64,000 nucleotides of DNA. Origin: Gammaproteobacteria bacterium. GTDB taxonomy: Bacteria; Pseudomonadota; Gammaproteobacteria; Natronospirales; REEB76. The position numbers and the translations under genes are program-made. A model generated the notes under the pieces. That model did not search any database. It saw only the letters and a list, made by a program, of their open reading frames with translations, and was not told where the DNA came from. The stretch spans positions 30,887 to 94,886 of the forward strand of contig JAGWOR010000004.1 in assembly GCA_028870845.1 (NCBI GenBank), written 5' to 3'. Shown here one piece after another: positions 7,672-17,463 of the stretch (its first letter is position 1; the number at the start of each line of letters is the position of its first letter).

Positions 7672-9687
7672 ATGGCAATTGCCACCATGGCGGATTCGCA
7701 TGTACCGAGCCGCGACGTCGGGCTATTGGTCAGGGCGGAACTCACCAATCTTCTGTTTGACAATACCCGGGGAACCCATCTGGCGGCGGTTATCGTCGCG
7801 GCGCTACTGGTGGCGCTGGCTTGGCATACCTCCGTAAATCAACTGGCGCTCTCGGCCTGGCTGGCCGGCATGCTGGCGCTGGAAACCGCCCGTGGACTGC
7901 TGAACCGGCGTTTCCGCTACCTGCGCATCGACGGCATGAACGCGGCCCTTTGGGAACGGCGTTTCCTGGTGGGTAATGCCCTGTCCGCCTGCGGCTGGGG
8001 TGTGGCCGGGGCATTACTGTTTCCATCCGGGGATGTAGCCCACCAACTCTTCCTGGCCACCATCATTATGTCCGCCTGCGCCCTGGCGATGCCGGCCCTG
8101 TCGCCTTCCCTCAAAAGCTACGCGGTGTTCATCTCGCTGGCGGGGCTGCCGCTGATAATCCGGCTGCTGCTAACTTTCCATGCCCTGCAGACCGCCGCCG
8201 CACTGCTGGCAGTGGTCATGTCGGCCTTGCTGTTGCGAATGTCGATGGGCATGCACAAACGTCTGGTAGACCAGCTCAATACACGCTTCGCATTCGCGGA
8301 TATTGCGGATGAATTGCGTGCTGAGATGGCCGACCGCAAACGCGCTGAAGAACAACTGACACAGCTTGCGAACTTTGACTCACTCACCGGCTTGCCTAAC
8401 CGGACATTATTCGAACAAAAGCTCGGCAATGCCATCAAGCGTGCACGCCGTGGTGATGCACAGCTGGCGGTACTGTTCGTTGACCTGGACAGGTTCAAGC
8501 ACATTAATGATTCACTCGGACACCAGACCGGTGACCTGGTTTTAAAACGTGTTGCACAGAGGTTGAAACGCTGTATCAAGGATCGCGACACTGTGGCCCG
8601 CCTATCCGGAGATGAATTCATCGTGCTGGTGGAGCACGTGGACAAGCGCAGGGATATTGAACACCTGGCGGAACGCATATTGCGAACCCTGGCCAAACCC
8701 ATGCTGCTGAGCGAGACCGAATTGCGCGTAACCGGCAGCGTCGGGATTACCCTGCTGGCTGCGGACAGTCCGGATGCCAAAAGCCTGCTCGCCAATGCCG
8801 ACACGGCCCTGTACCGGGCCAAGCACCGCGGCCGGAATAGCTATCAGTTTTTCACCCCGGACATGCATGAAGCTGCGCTCAAGCGCCTGAAACGCGAGGT
8901 GGAATTGCGCAAAGCATTGACCCGCGGCGAGTTGGTGCTGCACTACCAGCCGCTGTTCGACGTCCTGAAAGGCGAAATCATGGGTTTGGAAGCGTTGCTG
9001 CGCTGGCACAGCCAGGAATTCGGCCTGGTTGGACCTGCCGAATTCATACCTTTGGCCGAGGAAACCGGCCTCATCATCCCGATCGGGGAGTGGGTCTTAC
9101 GCGAAGCCTGCAGGCAGGCGGTGCAGTGGCGCAACGTCTATGGTGCCGAGTTCCACATGGCGGTTAACCTCTCAGCACGCCAGTTCACAGTACCGGACCT
9201 GGCCAGCACCGTGGGACGGATACTCGGTGAAAGCGGCCTTCCGCCGCAGGCCTTGATCCTGGAAATCACCGAGAGCGTCGCCCTCAGCAATGAAGCCAGC
9301 AACCTCGAGGAACTGGTCAAGTTGCGCAGCATGGGCATCAGCCTGGCGCTGGATGATTTCGGCACCGGTAACTCTTCGCTGGGCTATCTCAAGCGCTTTC
9401 CGATCGACGTGCTCAAACTGGATCGCAGCTTCGTGCACGATGTGGCCTTGAATCATGAGGACGCGGCGGTGGCACGTGCCACCATCAAGCTCGCCAATTC
9501 ACTCGGCCACCGGGTGGTTGCCGAAGGCGTGGAAAACGCGGACCAGCTGGAATGGCTACAAATGGAAAGCTGCGCACTCATCCAGGGTTTTTTACTGAGC
9601 GAACCACTGGATGCGCATTCCTGCGAAAAACTTATGACCGCGCATGCCTGGGGCAGGCTCCCTCCGGGTTCAGTAAAAGTTAACTAG
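7672..9687 (+). CDS. Membrane GGDEF-EAL protein (cyclic-di-GMP turnover)
   Basis: 671 residues. The ATG at 7672 is preceded by GGGAGG at 7662-7667; a TTG one codon earlier is less likely. About 190 hydrophobic residues form several membrane segments, then comes a coiled linker (RAEMADRKRAEEQLTQLA). The GGDEF domain has SGDEF in place of GGDEF and a KDRD in the I-site position, so inhibition by product is probably weakened. The EAL domain looks complete: EALLRW, NLSARQF, LEITES, DDFGTGNSSLGYL, LKLDRSF, AEGVEN and QGFLLSEP. Phosphodiesterase activity is therefore likely, and cyclase activity possible. A plausible minus-10 TATACA lies at 7612-7617. Confidence 0.9.
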   Translation: MAIATMADSHVPSRDVGLLVRAELTNLLFDNTRGTHLAAVIVAALLVALAWHTSVNQLALSAWLAGMLALETARGLLNRRFRYLRIDGMNAALWERRFLVGNALSACGWGVAGALLFPSGDVAHQLFLATIIMSACALAMPALSPSLKSYAVFISLAGLPLIIRLLLTFHALQTAAALLAVVMSALLLRMSMGMHKRLVDQLNTRFAFADIADELRAEMADRKRAEEQLTQLANFDSLTGLPNRTLFEQKLGNAIKRARRGDAQLAVLFVDLDRFKHINDSLGHQTGDLVLKRVAQRLKRCIKDRDTVARLSGDEFIVLVEHVDKRRDIEHLAERILRTLAKPMLLSETELRVTGSVGITLLAADSPDAKSLLANADTALYRAKHRGRNSYQFFTPDMHEAALKRLKREVELRKALTRGELVLHYQPLFDVLKGEIMGLEALLRWHSQEFGLVGPAEFIPLAEETGLIIPIGEWVLREACRQAVQWRNVYGAEFHMAVNLSARQFTVPDLASTVGRILGESGLPPQALILEITESVALSNEASNLEELVKLRSMGISLALDDFGTGNSSLGYLKRFPIDVLKLDRSFVHDVALNHEDAAVARATIKLANSLGHRVVAEGVENADQLEWLQMESCALIQGFLLSEPLDAHSCEKLMTAHAWGRLPPGSVKVN

Positions 9688-9700
9688 AACGGAAATTTAC

Positions 9701-9715
9701 CCGGTCGCGGACCGG
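9701..9715 (+). terminator. Weak stem-loop after the GGDEF-EAL gene
   Basis: CCGGTC (9701-9706) pairs exactly with GACCGG (9710-9715) around a three-base loop, 13 bases after the stop codon and followed by TTAAAT. The stem is short and the T-run poor, so termination is only a possibility. Confidence 0.3.
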
Positions 9716-9768
9716 TTAAATCAGCTTCTGATAACATGCCCCCAGGATAACCCCGCGGATCACAACAT

Positions 9769-10398
9769 GTGACCATGGATATTTTCCATGACCTGCTAAA
9801 GTTTCTGGAACCGTATCTGGCAAATTACGGTTACCCGATTCTGTTCCTGACTGTATTCATCGAAAGCTTCGGGGTACCCGCGCCGGGGCAGACAATGCTG
9901 ATTGCCGCCGCAATCCTGTGTGTGCACGGCAAACTGAATATCGCCCTGGTGTTGCTTACCGCCACTCTAGCCGCGATCAGCGGCGACAGTATCGGCTATT
10001 GGATCGGCAATCTGACTGGCCGTCGTTTGATCCTCCGCTTCAGCAAATTTGTGCGCATCAGCGAATCACAGGTACACCACATGGAAGCGAAATTTGACCA
10101 GTACGGCGGCTGGTTCGTGACCTTTGCGCGTTTCATAGAGGTGCTGCGCCAGGTCAATGGCATCGTGGCGGGCGCGGCCGCCATGCCCTTCAGGCGCTTC
10201 TTGCTGTTCAACAGCACCGGCGCCCTATTGTGGGTTGGCGTGTGGGGTTTCGGAACATACCGCCTGGGGCGGCACTTGCAAAAGTATGCGGGCTATTTTG
10301 ACAAGGCCAGCCTGTTTTTCATTGTTGCCTTGATCGTGGCCTTGGTGATGCTATTGCTGTACTTCATGAACCGGCGCTGGCATGGCCGAACAGACTGA
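9769..10398 (+). CDS. DedA/VTT-family membrane protein
   Basis: About 209 residues. GTG at 9769 or ATG at 9775 could start it; there is no strong ribosome-binding site for either. An extended minus-10-like TGATAACAT is at 9729-9737. The DedA hallmarks are present: ESFGVPAPGQTMLIAAA near the N-terminus, then GDSIGYWIGNLTGRR, then FARFIEVLRQVNGIVAGAAAM with the conserved arginine and glycine, and a C-terminal hydrophobic segment. Members are inner-membrane proteins involved in phospholipid flipping and membrane homeostasis. It is a single-gene unit here. Confidence 0.88.
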   Translation: MTMDIFHDLLKFLEPYLANYGYPILFLTVFIESFGVPAPGQTMLIAAAILCVHGKLNIALVLLTATLAAISGDSIGYWIGNLTGRRLILRFSKFVRISESQVHHMEAKFDQYGGWFVTFARFIEVLRQVNGIVAGAAAMPFRRFLLFNSTGALLWVGVWGFGTYRLGRHLQKYAGYFDKASLFFIVALIVALVMLLLYFMNRRWHGRTD

Positions 10399-10505
10399 GG
10401 ACTGAAGCCAGCAGCGCTAAGTAGGGATAGGGCCAGCAAAAAATCCGCCCGACTATTCATAAGCTATACTTTCCTGGTAACCATCAGTGATCCGGGGCGT
10501 TCGCC

Positions 10506-10997
10506 ATGAAAAAACCGTCACTTGCATTACTCGCCGCCCTGATGCTCGCAGCTTGCACGAAGACACCGGATAAGTCTGTTGCCATACAACCAGGGGTGCC
10601 GGCGGATAACCAAGCGATCATCAAGACTGCACTCAAACAACTGATGGCCACCTGCATCGGCCTGAATCAAAGATCCTATGACCTCATTAACTGGCATGCC
10701 ACCGTGGCTTCCAGTGGCGGCAATCCATACAACTACCACACGGAAAACTGGGGGTGGAAGAAATGGGTGGAGGTGACGGTGGAGGTGCGCACCAACGCCC
10801 GGGATTTGCCCGGCGAATGGAATGCCAAAGGTCAGGTACTGAAATACGATCTGGGCGGCGGCGAACAACCCGGCATTGATGGCAAAAACACCCTATCGCA
10901 ACTCATGTGCGGTACGTTGCCGGTCAGCAACGACCCGGATAATCCGGACACCTTCCTGTCTGTTCCGGAACTTAAATCACTGGACCAACTGAAATAA
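10506..10997 (+). CDS. Hypothetical lipoprotein, 163 aa
   Basis: A lipoprotein signal peptide, MKKPSLALLAALMLAACTKT, with lipobox LAAC and the lipidated cysteine at residue 17. Asp is absent from position +2, so outer-membrane sorting is expected. The mature part contains CIGLNQRSYDLINWHATVAS and a Trp-rich piece (ENWGWKKWVEVTVEV). I recognise no family. A minus-10-like TATACT lies at 10465-10470 without a clear minus-35. The gene stands alone, with a 311-base gap after it. Confidence 0.75.
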   Translation: MKKPSLALLAALMLAACTKTPDKSVAIQPGVPADNQAIIKTALKQLMATCIGLNQRSYDLINWHATVASSGGNPYNYHTENWGWKKWVEVTVEVRTNARDLPGEWNAKGQVLKYDLGGGEQPGIDGKNTLSQLMCGTLPVSNDPDNPDTFLSVPELKSLDQLK

Positions 10998-11308
10998 CCT
11001 GCCGGCCGCCGCTACACGGCGCCTATGCCATCAGTGCTCAACTACGCCTCGGGCAGCGCATTCACCGCTGCTGTTACATGCAATCAGGCTATTGGCCGAT
11101 TACCCGCCGAGAGATGCCTGACGACCTGCGTGCTCCCAATTATCCGTCGCAGCATCAAGCCTGAATTCAACCGGGCCACATGCCACAAAAGCATGCAGCA
11201 TGGGAAATTCCCTTCGGAGCCTGAAATAGCTAACATCTGCCCCTGGACATGCAAGCACAGTTACAATCAAGTTATGCCTGAACGCCATGCCAGAATAATC
11301 GGACTGCC
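10998..11308. other. Intergenic stretch, 311 bases
   Basis: It holds an open frame (11025-11312, plus strand) with no ribosome-binding site, a composition unlike a protein (many scattered Cys, Pro and His), and an overlap into the start of the next gene; I regard it as spurious. A short CGCCG/CGGCG stem near 11007 could be a weak terminator for the lipoprotein gene. I see nothing else. Confidence 0.5.
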
Positions 11309-12193
11309 ATGACACCGACAGCCGATGAAACCACCTGCCCAGCCTGCGGCAAATCCACGCCTGCCGCGCGCCACTGCCGGCATTGCGGTGCGCTGATGCA
11401 ACAGCGCATCCAGCATAAGCTGTTGTCATCGGATATGCCGGATGCGGATTATGGAGTTTTCCTACTGGCGATCCCGCTGATTGCAGTGTTTGGCATGCTG
11501 GTATTGGCGCTTGCGAAGCATTCCGTACCGGGAATGGTGTGGCTGCTGGCGCTGACAATTGTGATCACCGCATCTCTCGCGGCGGCGGAAATATTCCAGT
11601 CACCAAGCGCCTGGGATACAGGCAACCCGCTCAAACCGATGGTTACCTGGCTGTGCCTGGTGACGGTATTCTGGCCCATCGGTTTCCCCGCCTACATGCG
11701 CGCAAGACACCATTACAAGCTTGGCAACTGGCTGCTGGGCGCGCTGTTCGTGGAGGCCGTGTTCATCGGCGGTGCAATCCTGGCGGGCGTAATCACCGTC
11801 ACCGGCTACGGCAAGCCGTCGCCCCGGGAACTCGCGCAGGAACCCAAAAACACGCCGTTGCTGATCGCCGATCCTCGCTGGATTCCCGATCCCAATGACA
11901 TATACGTGGTGAAAACCGCCCACCTGGACAACTGTCCAGGCAAAACCCTGGAGCAGGAAGTCAACGGATTTTTTGCCTCACCACGCTGGGACGCCGGCGC
12001 CACGGCCGATGGCGGGGACTTTGTCAATGTCAGCGGAATTGTTACCTATCAGGGCAAACCCACAACCGCGGTTTTCCAGTTCCTGATGTTCAAGGACAAA
12101 AAAGGGTTCAAACTCCACGCCTTCACCATCAATGACGTCCCGCAATCAATTTACGTTGCTGCATTCACACTGGCGGAAATGTGCGGCAGTTGA
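11309..12193 (+). CDS. Zinc-ribbon membrane protein of unknown function
   Basis: 294 residues. The N-terminus carries two CxxC pairs (CPACGKS and CRHCGAL), a zinc-ribbon of the type found in many small membrane proteins. Four hydrophobic segments follow between about residues 48 and 175 (YGVFLLAIPLIAVFGMLVLA, WLLALTIVITASLAAAE, LCLVTVFWPIGFPAYM, LLGALFVEAVFIGGAILAGV). The soluble C-terminal domain of about 110 residues contains KTLEQEVNGFFASPRW. This last domain resembles a compact alpha/beta fold in which a ligand-like Cys (LDNCPGKTLE) is kept, but I cannot name it. Confidence 0.75.
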   Translation: MTPTADETTCPACGKSTPAARHCRHCGALMQQRIQHKLLSSDMPDADYGVFLLAIPLIAVFGMLVLALAKHSVPGMVWLLALTIVITASLAAAEIFQSPSAWDTGNPLKPMVTWLCLVTVFWPIGFPAYMRARHHYKLGNWLLGALFVEAVFIGGAILAGVITVTGYGKPSPRELAQEPKNTPLLIADPRWIPDPNDIYVVKTAHLDNCPGKTLEQEVNGFFASPRWDAGATADGGDFVNVSGIVTYQGKPTTAVFQFLMFKDKKGFKLHAFTINDVPQSIYVAAFTLAEMCGS

Positions 12194-12374
12194 TGCTGCG
12201 TGCATGAAGCCTAGAGAATATCCTTTCACGTGCTGATTCAGCGCATCATTTTCCGGATGGCCTGGTCGCGGGCGCGACACTTGGCTCGCGCATGCGCACA
12301 TGCTTTATCACCGACCGGATACTGCCCGTCTGATGCCATGCGGGTTAACCAGCGATCACATATTAACTCTGGGC

Positions 12375-13007
12375 TTAGTAGACCGGCCGGCCGTCGTAGG
12401 GCTGCGAGCAGCTTTGCCGCCAGTGCCAGTTGTCAGCGTAAGCTTTCGCCAGTTGCGGGGCATTGCGGATATAAAGCAGGTTTTCCGCGTTATCGTACTC
12501 GGCCGAGTAGGTGAAATTATACGAACCTGTGATCACATCCTTATCATCCAGGATCATAACCTTGTTATGGGCAATATTGACCTTACTGTCCACCCATACC
12601 GGTATATGCTCGGCTCGAATTACCGAAGCTACCGGCTTATGTCCTTCATAAGGCTGGGTGTCGGTCTTATCCACAATCACACGCACGTCAATGCCGTGTG
12701 ACATGGCTTTTCCCAGGGCCGAGATGATGCGCCGGTTCGTGAAACTGTAGGCCTGCACCAGGATTTCATGTTGCGCCGCAGCAATTGCACGGAGTATCAA
12801 CCGCTCAGAATCCCCTGCGGGTGAAAAAACCACCATTACCCGGGCACCGTCCAGTGCCATACTGGATTGCGGCGGATGCGGCAAACCGCAGGCACTGGAG
12901 AGTGGGCCGCCGTTCAGCACCAGGTTCTGAGTCCAGCCAGACAGGGGCGCGGCCAAACTCGCCAGTATCAAAATTTTGAGCATTTGTCTGGCGCGGATCA
13001 TAAGCAA
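12375..13007 (-). CDS. Exported PLD-like nuclease/phospholipase D family protein
   Basis: 210 residues, TTG start at 13007 with AAGGA six bases upstream; the ATG at 13001 is the alternative. A signal peptide (MLKILILASLAAPLSGWTQ) is followed by a single PLD domain. The catalytic HKD motif reads HNKVMILDDKDVITGSYNFT with H, K, D and GS in the right spacing. One HKD motif and this size match the Nuc/EndA-type family, which works as a homodimer on phosphodiester bonds in nucleic acid or lipid. The gene lies 32 bases downstream of the degenerate GGDEF gene in the same direction, so it may be expressed with it. Confidence 0.85.
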   Translation of the reverse strand: MLMIRARQMLKILILASLAAPLSGWTQNLVLNGGPLSSACGLPHPPQSSMALDGARVMVVFSPAGDSERLILRAIAAAQHEILVQAYSFTNRRIISALGKAMSHGIDVRVIVDKTDTQPYEGHKPVASVIRAEHIPVWVDSKVNIAHNKVMILDDKDVITGSYNFTYSAEYDNAENLLYIRNAPQLAKAYADNWHWRQSCSQPYDGRPVY

Positions 13008-13039
13008 TGCCGGTCCTTGGCTGAGGAGGATGTTGCGAG

Positions 13040-14338
13040 TCAGGCGGTTCTGGCGGCTTGCGATCTTGGCAGAATTTCGGTTCTGTCGGCACTCGGGGCT
13101 TTTTCCTGGATGGCCTTGCCATCTCCGGAAGCGGCATCCCTATCGCTGACGACGCAATTGCGCCCGCGGTTCTTGGCCAGAAACAGCAGTGTTTCCGTGG
13201 CCAATAGTCCGCTTGCCGGACTTTGATTGCGCGTTGGGATGAGGGTGTGCACGCCGACACTCACAGTCACAGTCCATCCGGCAGGGGATGCCGGATTCAT
13301 CAGATTCAGGCTTTCAATATCCTGCCGCAGCCGTTCGGCGATGGTCCTACCGTGACGTTCGCCGCAGGCGTACAACAGCACCATGAACCTGCCGCCTTCG
13401 TAACGCGCGGCAATATCGCCCGGACGCTTGCGGTAATGCTGGATAACGGCGCCCAGCTTGCGCAGGCAGATATCGCCGATGTTGCGCCCCAGATGCTGGT
13501 TCAAGTGCTGCAGGTAATCCACATCCACCAGCATCATTGTCAGCTCGACCTTGTCGCGTTGCGCCCTGGCCCAGGTATTGGCGTAAAAGTCATCCAGATG
13601 CCTGCGATTAGCAAGCCCGGTGAGTTCGTCCACGCCTGCCAACTCGACGATTTCGTCGCTCAACAGCCGCACCATCCGGCCATGCAGGAAACTGCGGCGC
13701 GCTTCCTTTTCCATACGGTAGCAGGCGTATAAAGCCACCAGATTAACCACGGCCAGCAGCAAGGCCAGATTGCCAAAGGTGGCAGTGGAAAGCTGGTTTA
13801 GAAATGCGCCGGCTAGATACAGCCCGGTTACCAACAGTGCGCAAGGAAGCGCATATGCGACACGCATGCTGGATACCACATAACAATAGAACAAGATAAC
13901 AATCAGGCTGGTGCTGTAATTTCGGGCGGCGAGCTGCGGATGCAGGAACATGATCACACCCGAACCGGTGCCGGCCGCCAATATCGCCGCGGCATAAATC
14001 AGTTGCAAGGCAGCATCGCGCTTTGCCCAGAATGCCGCCAGCATGCTGACCACAATCACAGGTGCTACCAATGCATAACGCACCAGCCAAAGGTTGTTGC
14101 GGACAGCCGTCTGCAGTTGCAGATCTGCCAGGCCTGTCAGCAGGTAGAGCAGCAGGCCGAACACCAGAGTAGCGCGGATGCGCTTGCGGTAGCGGTGGGC
14201 GTAATTCAGCCGGAACAGTCTTTCCAAGGCGTCCGGAAAATTGGACGTGAAGGTCTGCTTGTCCAGCAGCCGTGCCACCTCCTGTTTCTCATTGAGGTCT
14301 GAGGTACTGGATGAAGCGGTTTGCGCTGTATTCGCCAT
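13040..14338 (-). CDS. Membrane protein with degenerate GGDEF domain, likely cyclic-di-GMP receptor
   Basis: 432 residues from ATG 14338 (a GTG two codons earlier is possible). The N-terminal half has about six hydrophobic segments. The GGDEF domain starts DELTGLANRRHLDDFYAN and keeps MLVDVDYLQHLNQ, but the signature is EGGRF (residues 314-318) instead of GGDEF, so the catalytic acidic residue is gone. The inhibitory RxxD site is intact (RPGD, 305-308) at the correct five-residue distance. By analogy with degenerate GGDEF proteins that bind cyclic-di-GMP through this site, a receptor role is more likely than synthesis. The ligand and output are unknown. Confidence 0.85.
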   Translation of the reverse strand: MANTAQTASSSTSDLNEKQEVARLLDKQTFTSNFPDALERLFRLNYAHRYRKRIRATLVFGLLLYLLTGLADLQLQTAVRNNLWLVRYALVAPVIVVSMLAAFWAKRDAALQLIYAAAILAAGTGSGVIMFLHPQLAARNYSTSLIVILFYCYVVSSMRVAYALPCALLVTGLYLAGAFLNQLSTATFGNLALLLAVVNLVALYACYRMEKEARRSFLHGRMVRLLSDEIVELAGVDELTGLANRRHLDDFYANTWARAQRDKVELTMMLVDVDYLQHLNQHLGRNIGDICLRKLGAVIQHYRKRPGDIAARYEGGRFMVLLYACGERHGRTIAERLRQDIESLNLMNPASPAGWTVTVSVGVHTLIPTRNQSPASGLLATETLLFLAKNRGRNCVVSDRDAASGDGKAIQEKAPSADRTEILPRSQAARTA

Positions 14339-14625
14339 GTTCACAACCCAGTCGGTAAAAATTGCACAGAATCACCCGGCAGCGCGAGGCTGCTTTGCCA
14401 CTACCACGGTATGTGCATGACGGACCCCGGGCATGACAGGCAAGTGGAAATCTGCCTGCTCCGAACCAATACATTACTCAAAAAGCCCTGAATAGTCGAT
14501 TATGTATAATTACGGAAAATCCCTATGGCCCGCTCCCAGCCACCTGGTGCCGCGCAGCCCATGATTTTCAGGCACATGGGCCCTGCTAGGCCCCGGGACA
14601 GCGCCTGGCGCGTGTAATCAGGCAC

Positions 14626-17463
14626 TCAGGTCATTGGCATTTCGATGTGCACCTGCGTGCCTTTGCCCGCTTCTGAGGAGATTTCAAACGTACCGCCCAC
14701 CAGGCGTATGCGCTCCTCCATACCCAGAATGCCCAAACTCTTGCCGTGCAAGGCGGCTTTGCGGGCCGTTTCCACATCGAACCCCCGACCATCGTCTTGG
14801 ATATCCAGCACCAAATTGCCCTCGAACTGCTGTAGAGACACCCGTACCATGACGGCATTTGCGTGGCGCTGCACGTTGGTAAGCACTCCCTGCAAAACCC
14901 GGAAGCACGCGGTTTCCTTCACCGCGCTGAGGCGCGGGAGGCTTCTGTCCACACTGAGCGCAACTCTTGTTCCAGTGGTTTCCACCCGTTCCCGGATATA
15001 CCAGCGGATCGCTGCCACCAGGCCCAAATCGTCCAGAACCGAAGGTCGCAGGCTCAGGGACATGGCGCGCACCTGCTGGGTCAGCTCGGTGATTATGCCG
15101 GAGGCGTGTTTTACCTGGGCCACCAGTGTTTGGGTGCCGGCTTTTTCCTCAAGATTCTTGAGGCTGAGCAATGTCGCCGTCAGCCCCTGTCCCAGCTCAT
15201 CGTGAAGTTCACGCGCCAAGCCGCGGCGCTCTTCTTCTTGTGCATCCAGAATCCGGGCGGAGAGTTGCTGCAACTCATTCATATATTTCAGTGCAAGTTT
15301 TTCTGCCTGAATTCGCTCCGTCATATCGACGCCCATGCCCACCACGCAATCCTGCCCGCGCCATTCAAACCCCCTAGCCACAAAGAAGTAAGGAATGCGC
15401 CTGCCGTCCTTACAGTGCAGCTCGGTCTCGCCCTCCACACCTTTGCCTTTCAAAATCTCCGCAACCACCTTCCAGTGGTTGGCACGGCGATCCGGAGGCA
15501 AAATGTCGGCAGAGGTAATGCGGCCCATTTCCTCCGCATCATAGCCGGTAATTTGCTCCATTTGCCGGTTCCATCGCAGGAACTTTCCCTTGGCATTGAA
15601 CACGTAAAATATGCCCGGCAGAGTTTCAATGGAATGGAACACAAAATTGCGCTCTTCGGCAAAAAGCTGCTCGGCTTTGACACGCTCGCTGACATCGTTG
15701 ATAACGATCTGGATGTTTAAAGTATCCAGCCGTAATGCATTGACATCCACCGGGATAATCTTGCCGCTCTTGTGGCGCAAGCTTGATTGAAAGCTTATAT
15801 TCTCACCGACTCCCAGGGTCTGAACTCTTTCTATCTTGGATTTGTCGGCAACCAACGCAGCGATTTTCATATCAAGGAGTTCGCTCCGGCTGTAGCCGCA
15901 CATCCGGCACAGTGCCTGGTTGGCAAAAATGATCTCGCCGGTTGGCCTGCGCAGAAGTATTCCCAGCATGGAATTTTCCACCAGCGCACGATATTGACGT
16001 TCGCTGTTCTCGAGTTCCTGCCGAGCCTTAAGACGCTCGCTGATATCATGTTGAATGGATTGTATGTCGCCATTACTGAGACGCTTGACGCTGACTTCGA
16101 CGGGTATGTCGTGGCCTTCGCGGTGACGCATCCAAGCCTCGAAACGCAGTGATTCGCCGACCTGCAAGCGCTGCCTCCACAAATTTGATTCGTCCACAAT
16201 GTGCGTGAAACGAAGCTTCAACAATTCATCACGGCGATAACCCAGCATCTGGCAAAGCGCATCATTCACGAAAACCAGCACGCCATTTACATGCCGGACT
16301 ATGATTCCATCGGCGGCCTGCTCCACCAGCTCCAGATAGCGCTGTTCGCTCACCTCCCTGGCCTGTTCCGCGGTATACAAGGCGGCTATTCGTGACTCCA
16401 GATTTTCCGCCATGCCGTCGACGCCATTGGCAATGGCACCAATCTCACCGGCCATCGAATCAAAACCTGTGCGAGCGTGCCAGTCACCGGAACCAAGACG
16501 GCGCAGGGTGTTCAACAGCGGCTGAATGCGTCTGGAGACGAATGTTGTGGAAGCCCACCAGGTACAAAGCAGGATAAACAGGGCAATACCGGTGATCAGC
16601 GCCAAATCCCGTAACAATGGGATAAATGCCAGCTTCTCGAGCAGGCTCTGGTCAATGCCACTGGAGATATAGATGCCTGAATCCGGGACATCGGTGGGAA
16701 TGTAGCGCGATGTATATAGCCGCATCCTGCCATCCAGACCTGGGAGGATGCGCCTGATACCGCGCTTCCCGGAGGATACTGCCTTGAACAGCTCGGAATT
16801 TGACTGATTGGTACCGTTCAGCTTTTCGCCATTCGGGTAATGCAGCAATGTCGTTCCATTGGGAGTGAATACGGTGATATCGGCGTAACGTTGCAAGTTA
16901 GTTTCATCCGAGGGCGGCAGCAGCACATTCGGGGACGCAACCGCATCCACTGTGCCGGTGAAGCTGCCATCCTTCGCGAACCTGGGCATTGAGAACACCA
17001 GCAGGCCGACATGCAGGATACGTCCCTTGGCGACCACCCCGGCGACGAACTGCTGAGTTGCCGCCACCCGCTCGAACCAGCGGCGATCACCCAGATCAAC
17101 CTGAGAGGTAAGCGTCGAAGTACTGCAGACAATAACCCCAGCGGCGGAAAGCACATCAAGGCTTTTATAAAGCGGCATTTGCGCAAGCAGCGCAGTCAGG
17201 CGTTTGGAGCATGCAGATTCCGGCGCATCGATGGTCGAGGATGCCGCCAGTACCGACAAAACATCATGGCTTCTGGATACCAGGTTGTCGTAACGGCCGA
17301 CGACTGCGTCGTTTGTCAGCTTGCTTACGTAATAGCCGTAATCAACCGAGGTTTTGTAGCGTTCAACCGCGGTATAAATAACCAATGCCATGGGTGGCAA
17401 AGTACAGATAACCACCAACAGCATCAGACGGGCACGTAGGCTTGCAGGCCAAAACGGTTTCAT
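14626..17463 (-). CDS. NarX-like hybrid-sensing histidine kinase: extracytoplasmic sensor, HAMP, three PAS, HisKA_3, HATPase
   Basis: 945 residues from ATG 17463 (TTG two codons earlier is possible). A first membrane segment (LMLLVVICTLPPMALVIYTA) is followed by a periplasmic double-Cache-like domain to about 270, a second membrane segment (LALITGIALFILLCTWWAST), a HAMP linker, and three PAS domains (each with an EIIFANQALCRMCGY-type core; about 370-480, 490-600 and 610-730). The dimerisation domain reads GLARELHDELGQGLTATLL with the phospho-accepting His. The ATPase part has DDGRGFD and LGILGMEERIRLVGG. The HPK7 type pairs with NarL-family regulators, and one is encoded just upstream at 17784. 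The signal is unknown. Confidence 0.9.
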   Translation of the reverse strand: MKPFWPASLRARLMLLVVICTLPPMALVIYTAVERYKTSVDYGYYVSKLTNDAVVGRYDNLVSRSHDVLSVLAASSTIDAPESACSKRLTALLAQMPLYKSLDVLSAAGVIVCSTSTLTSQVDLGDRRWFERVAATQQFVAGVVAKGRILHVGLLVFSMPRFAKDGSFTGTVDAVASPNVLLPPSDETNLQRYADITVFTPNGTTLLHYPNGEKLNGTNQSNSELFKAVSSGKRGIRRILPGLDGRMRLYTSRYIPTDVPDSGIYISSGIDQSLLEKLAFIPLLRDLALITGIALFILLCTWWASTTFVSRRIQPLLNTLRRLGSGDWHARTGFDSMAGEIGAIANGVDGMAENLESRIAALYTAEQAREVSEQRYLELVEQAADGIIVRHVNGVLVFVNDALCQMLGYRRDELLKLRFTHIVDESNLWRQRLQVGESLRFEAWMRHREGHDIPVEVSVKRLSNGDIQSIQHDISERLKARQELENSERQYRALVENSMLGILLRRPTGEIIFANQALCRMCGYSRSELLDMKIAALVADKSKIERVQTLGVGENISFQSSLRHKSGKIIPVDVNALRLDTLNIQIVINDVSERVKAEQLFAEERNFVFHSIETLPGIFYVFNAKGKFLRWNRQMEQITGYDAEEMGRITSADILPPDRRANHWKVVAEILKGKGVEGETELHCKDGRRIPYFFVARGFEWRGQDCVVGMGVDMTERIQAEKLALKYMNELQQLSARILDAQEEERRGLARELHDELGQGLTATLLSLKNLEEKAGTQTLVAQVKHASGIITELTQQVRAMSLSLRPSVLDDLGLVAAIRWYIRERVETTGTRVALSVDRSLPRLSAVKETACFRVLQGVLTNVQRHANAVMVRVSLQQFEGNLVLDIQDDGRGFDVETARKAALHGKSLGILGMEERIRLVGGTFEISSEAGKGTQVHIEMPMT

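Noticed and set aside
11025..11312. 95-codon open frame between the lipoprotein and zinc-ribbon genes
   Set aside because: No ribosome-binding site, composition unlike a protein, and overlap with the next gene's start.
14578..14594. GGGCC/GGCCC stem after the histidine kinase gene as a terminator
   Set aside because: Short stem and no T-run on the minus strand.
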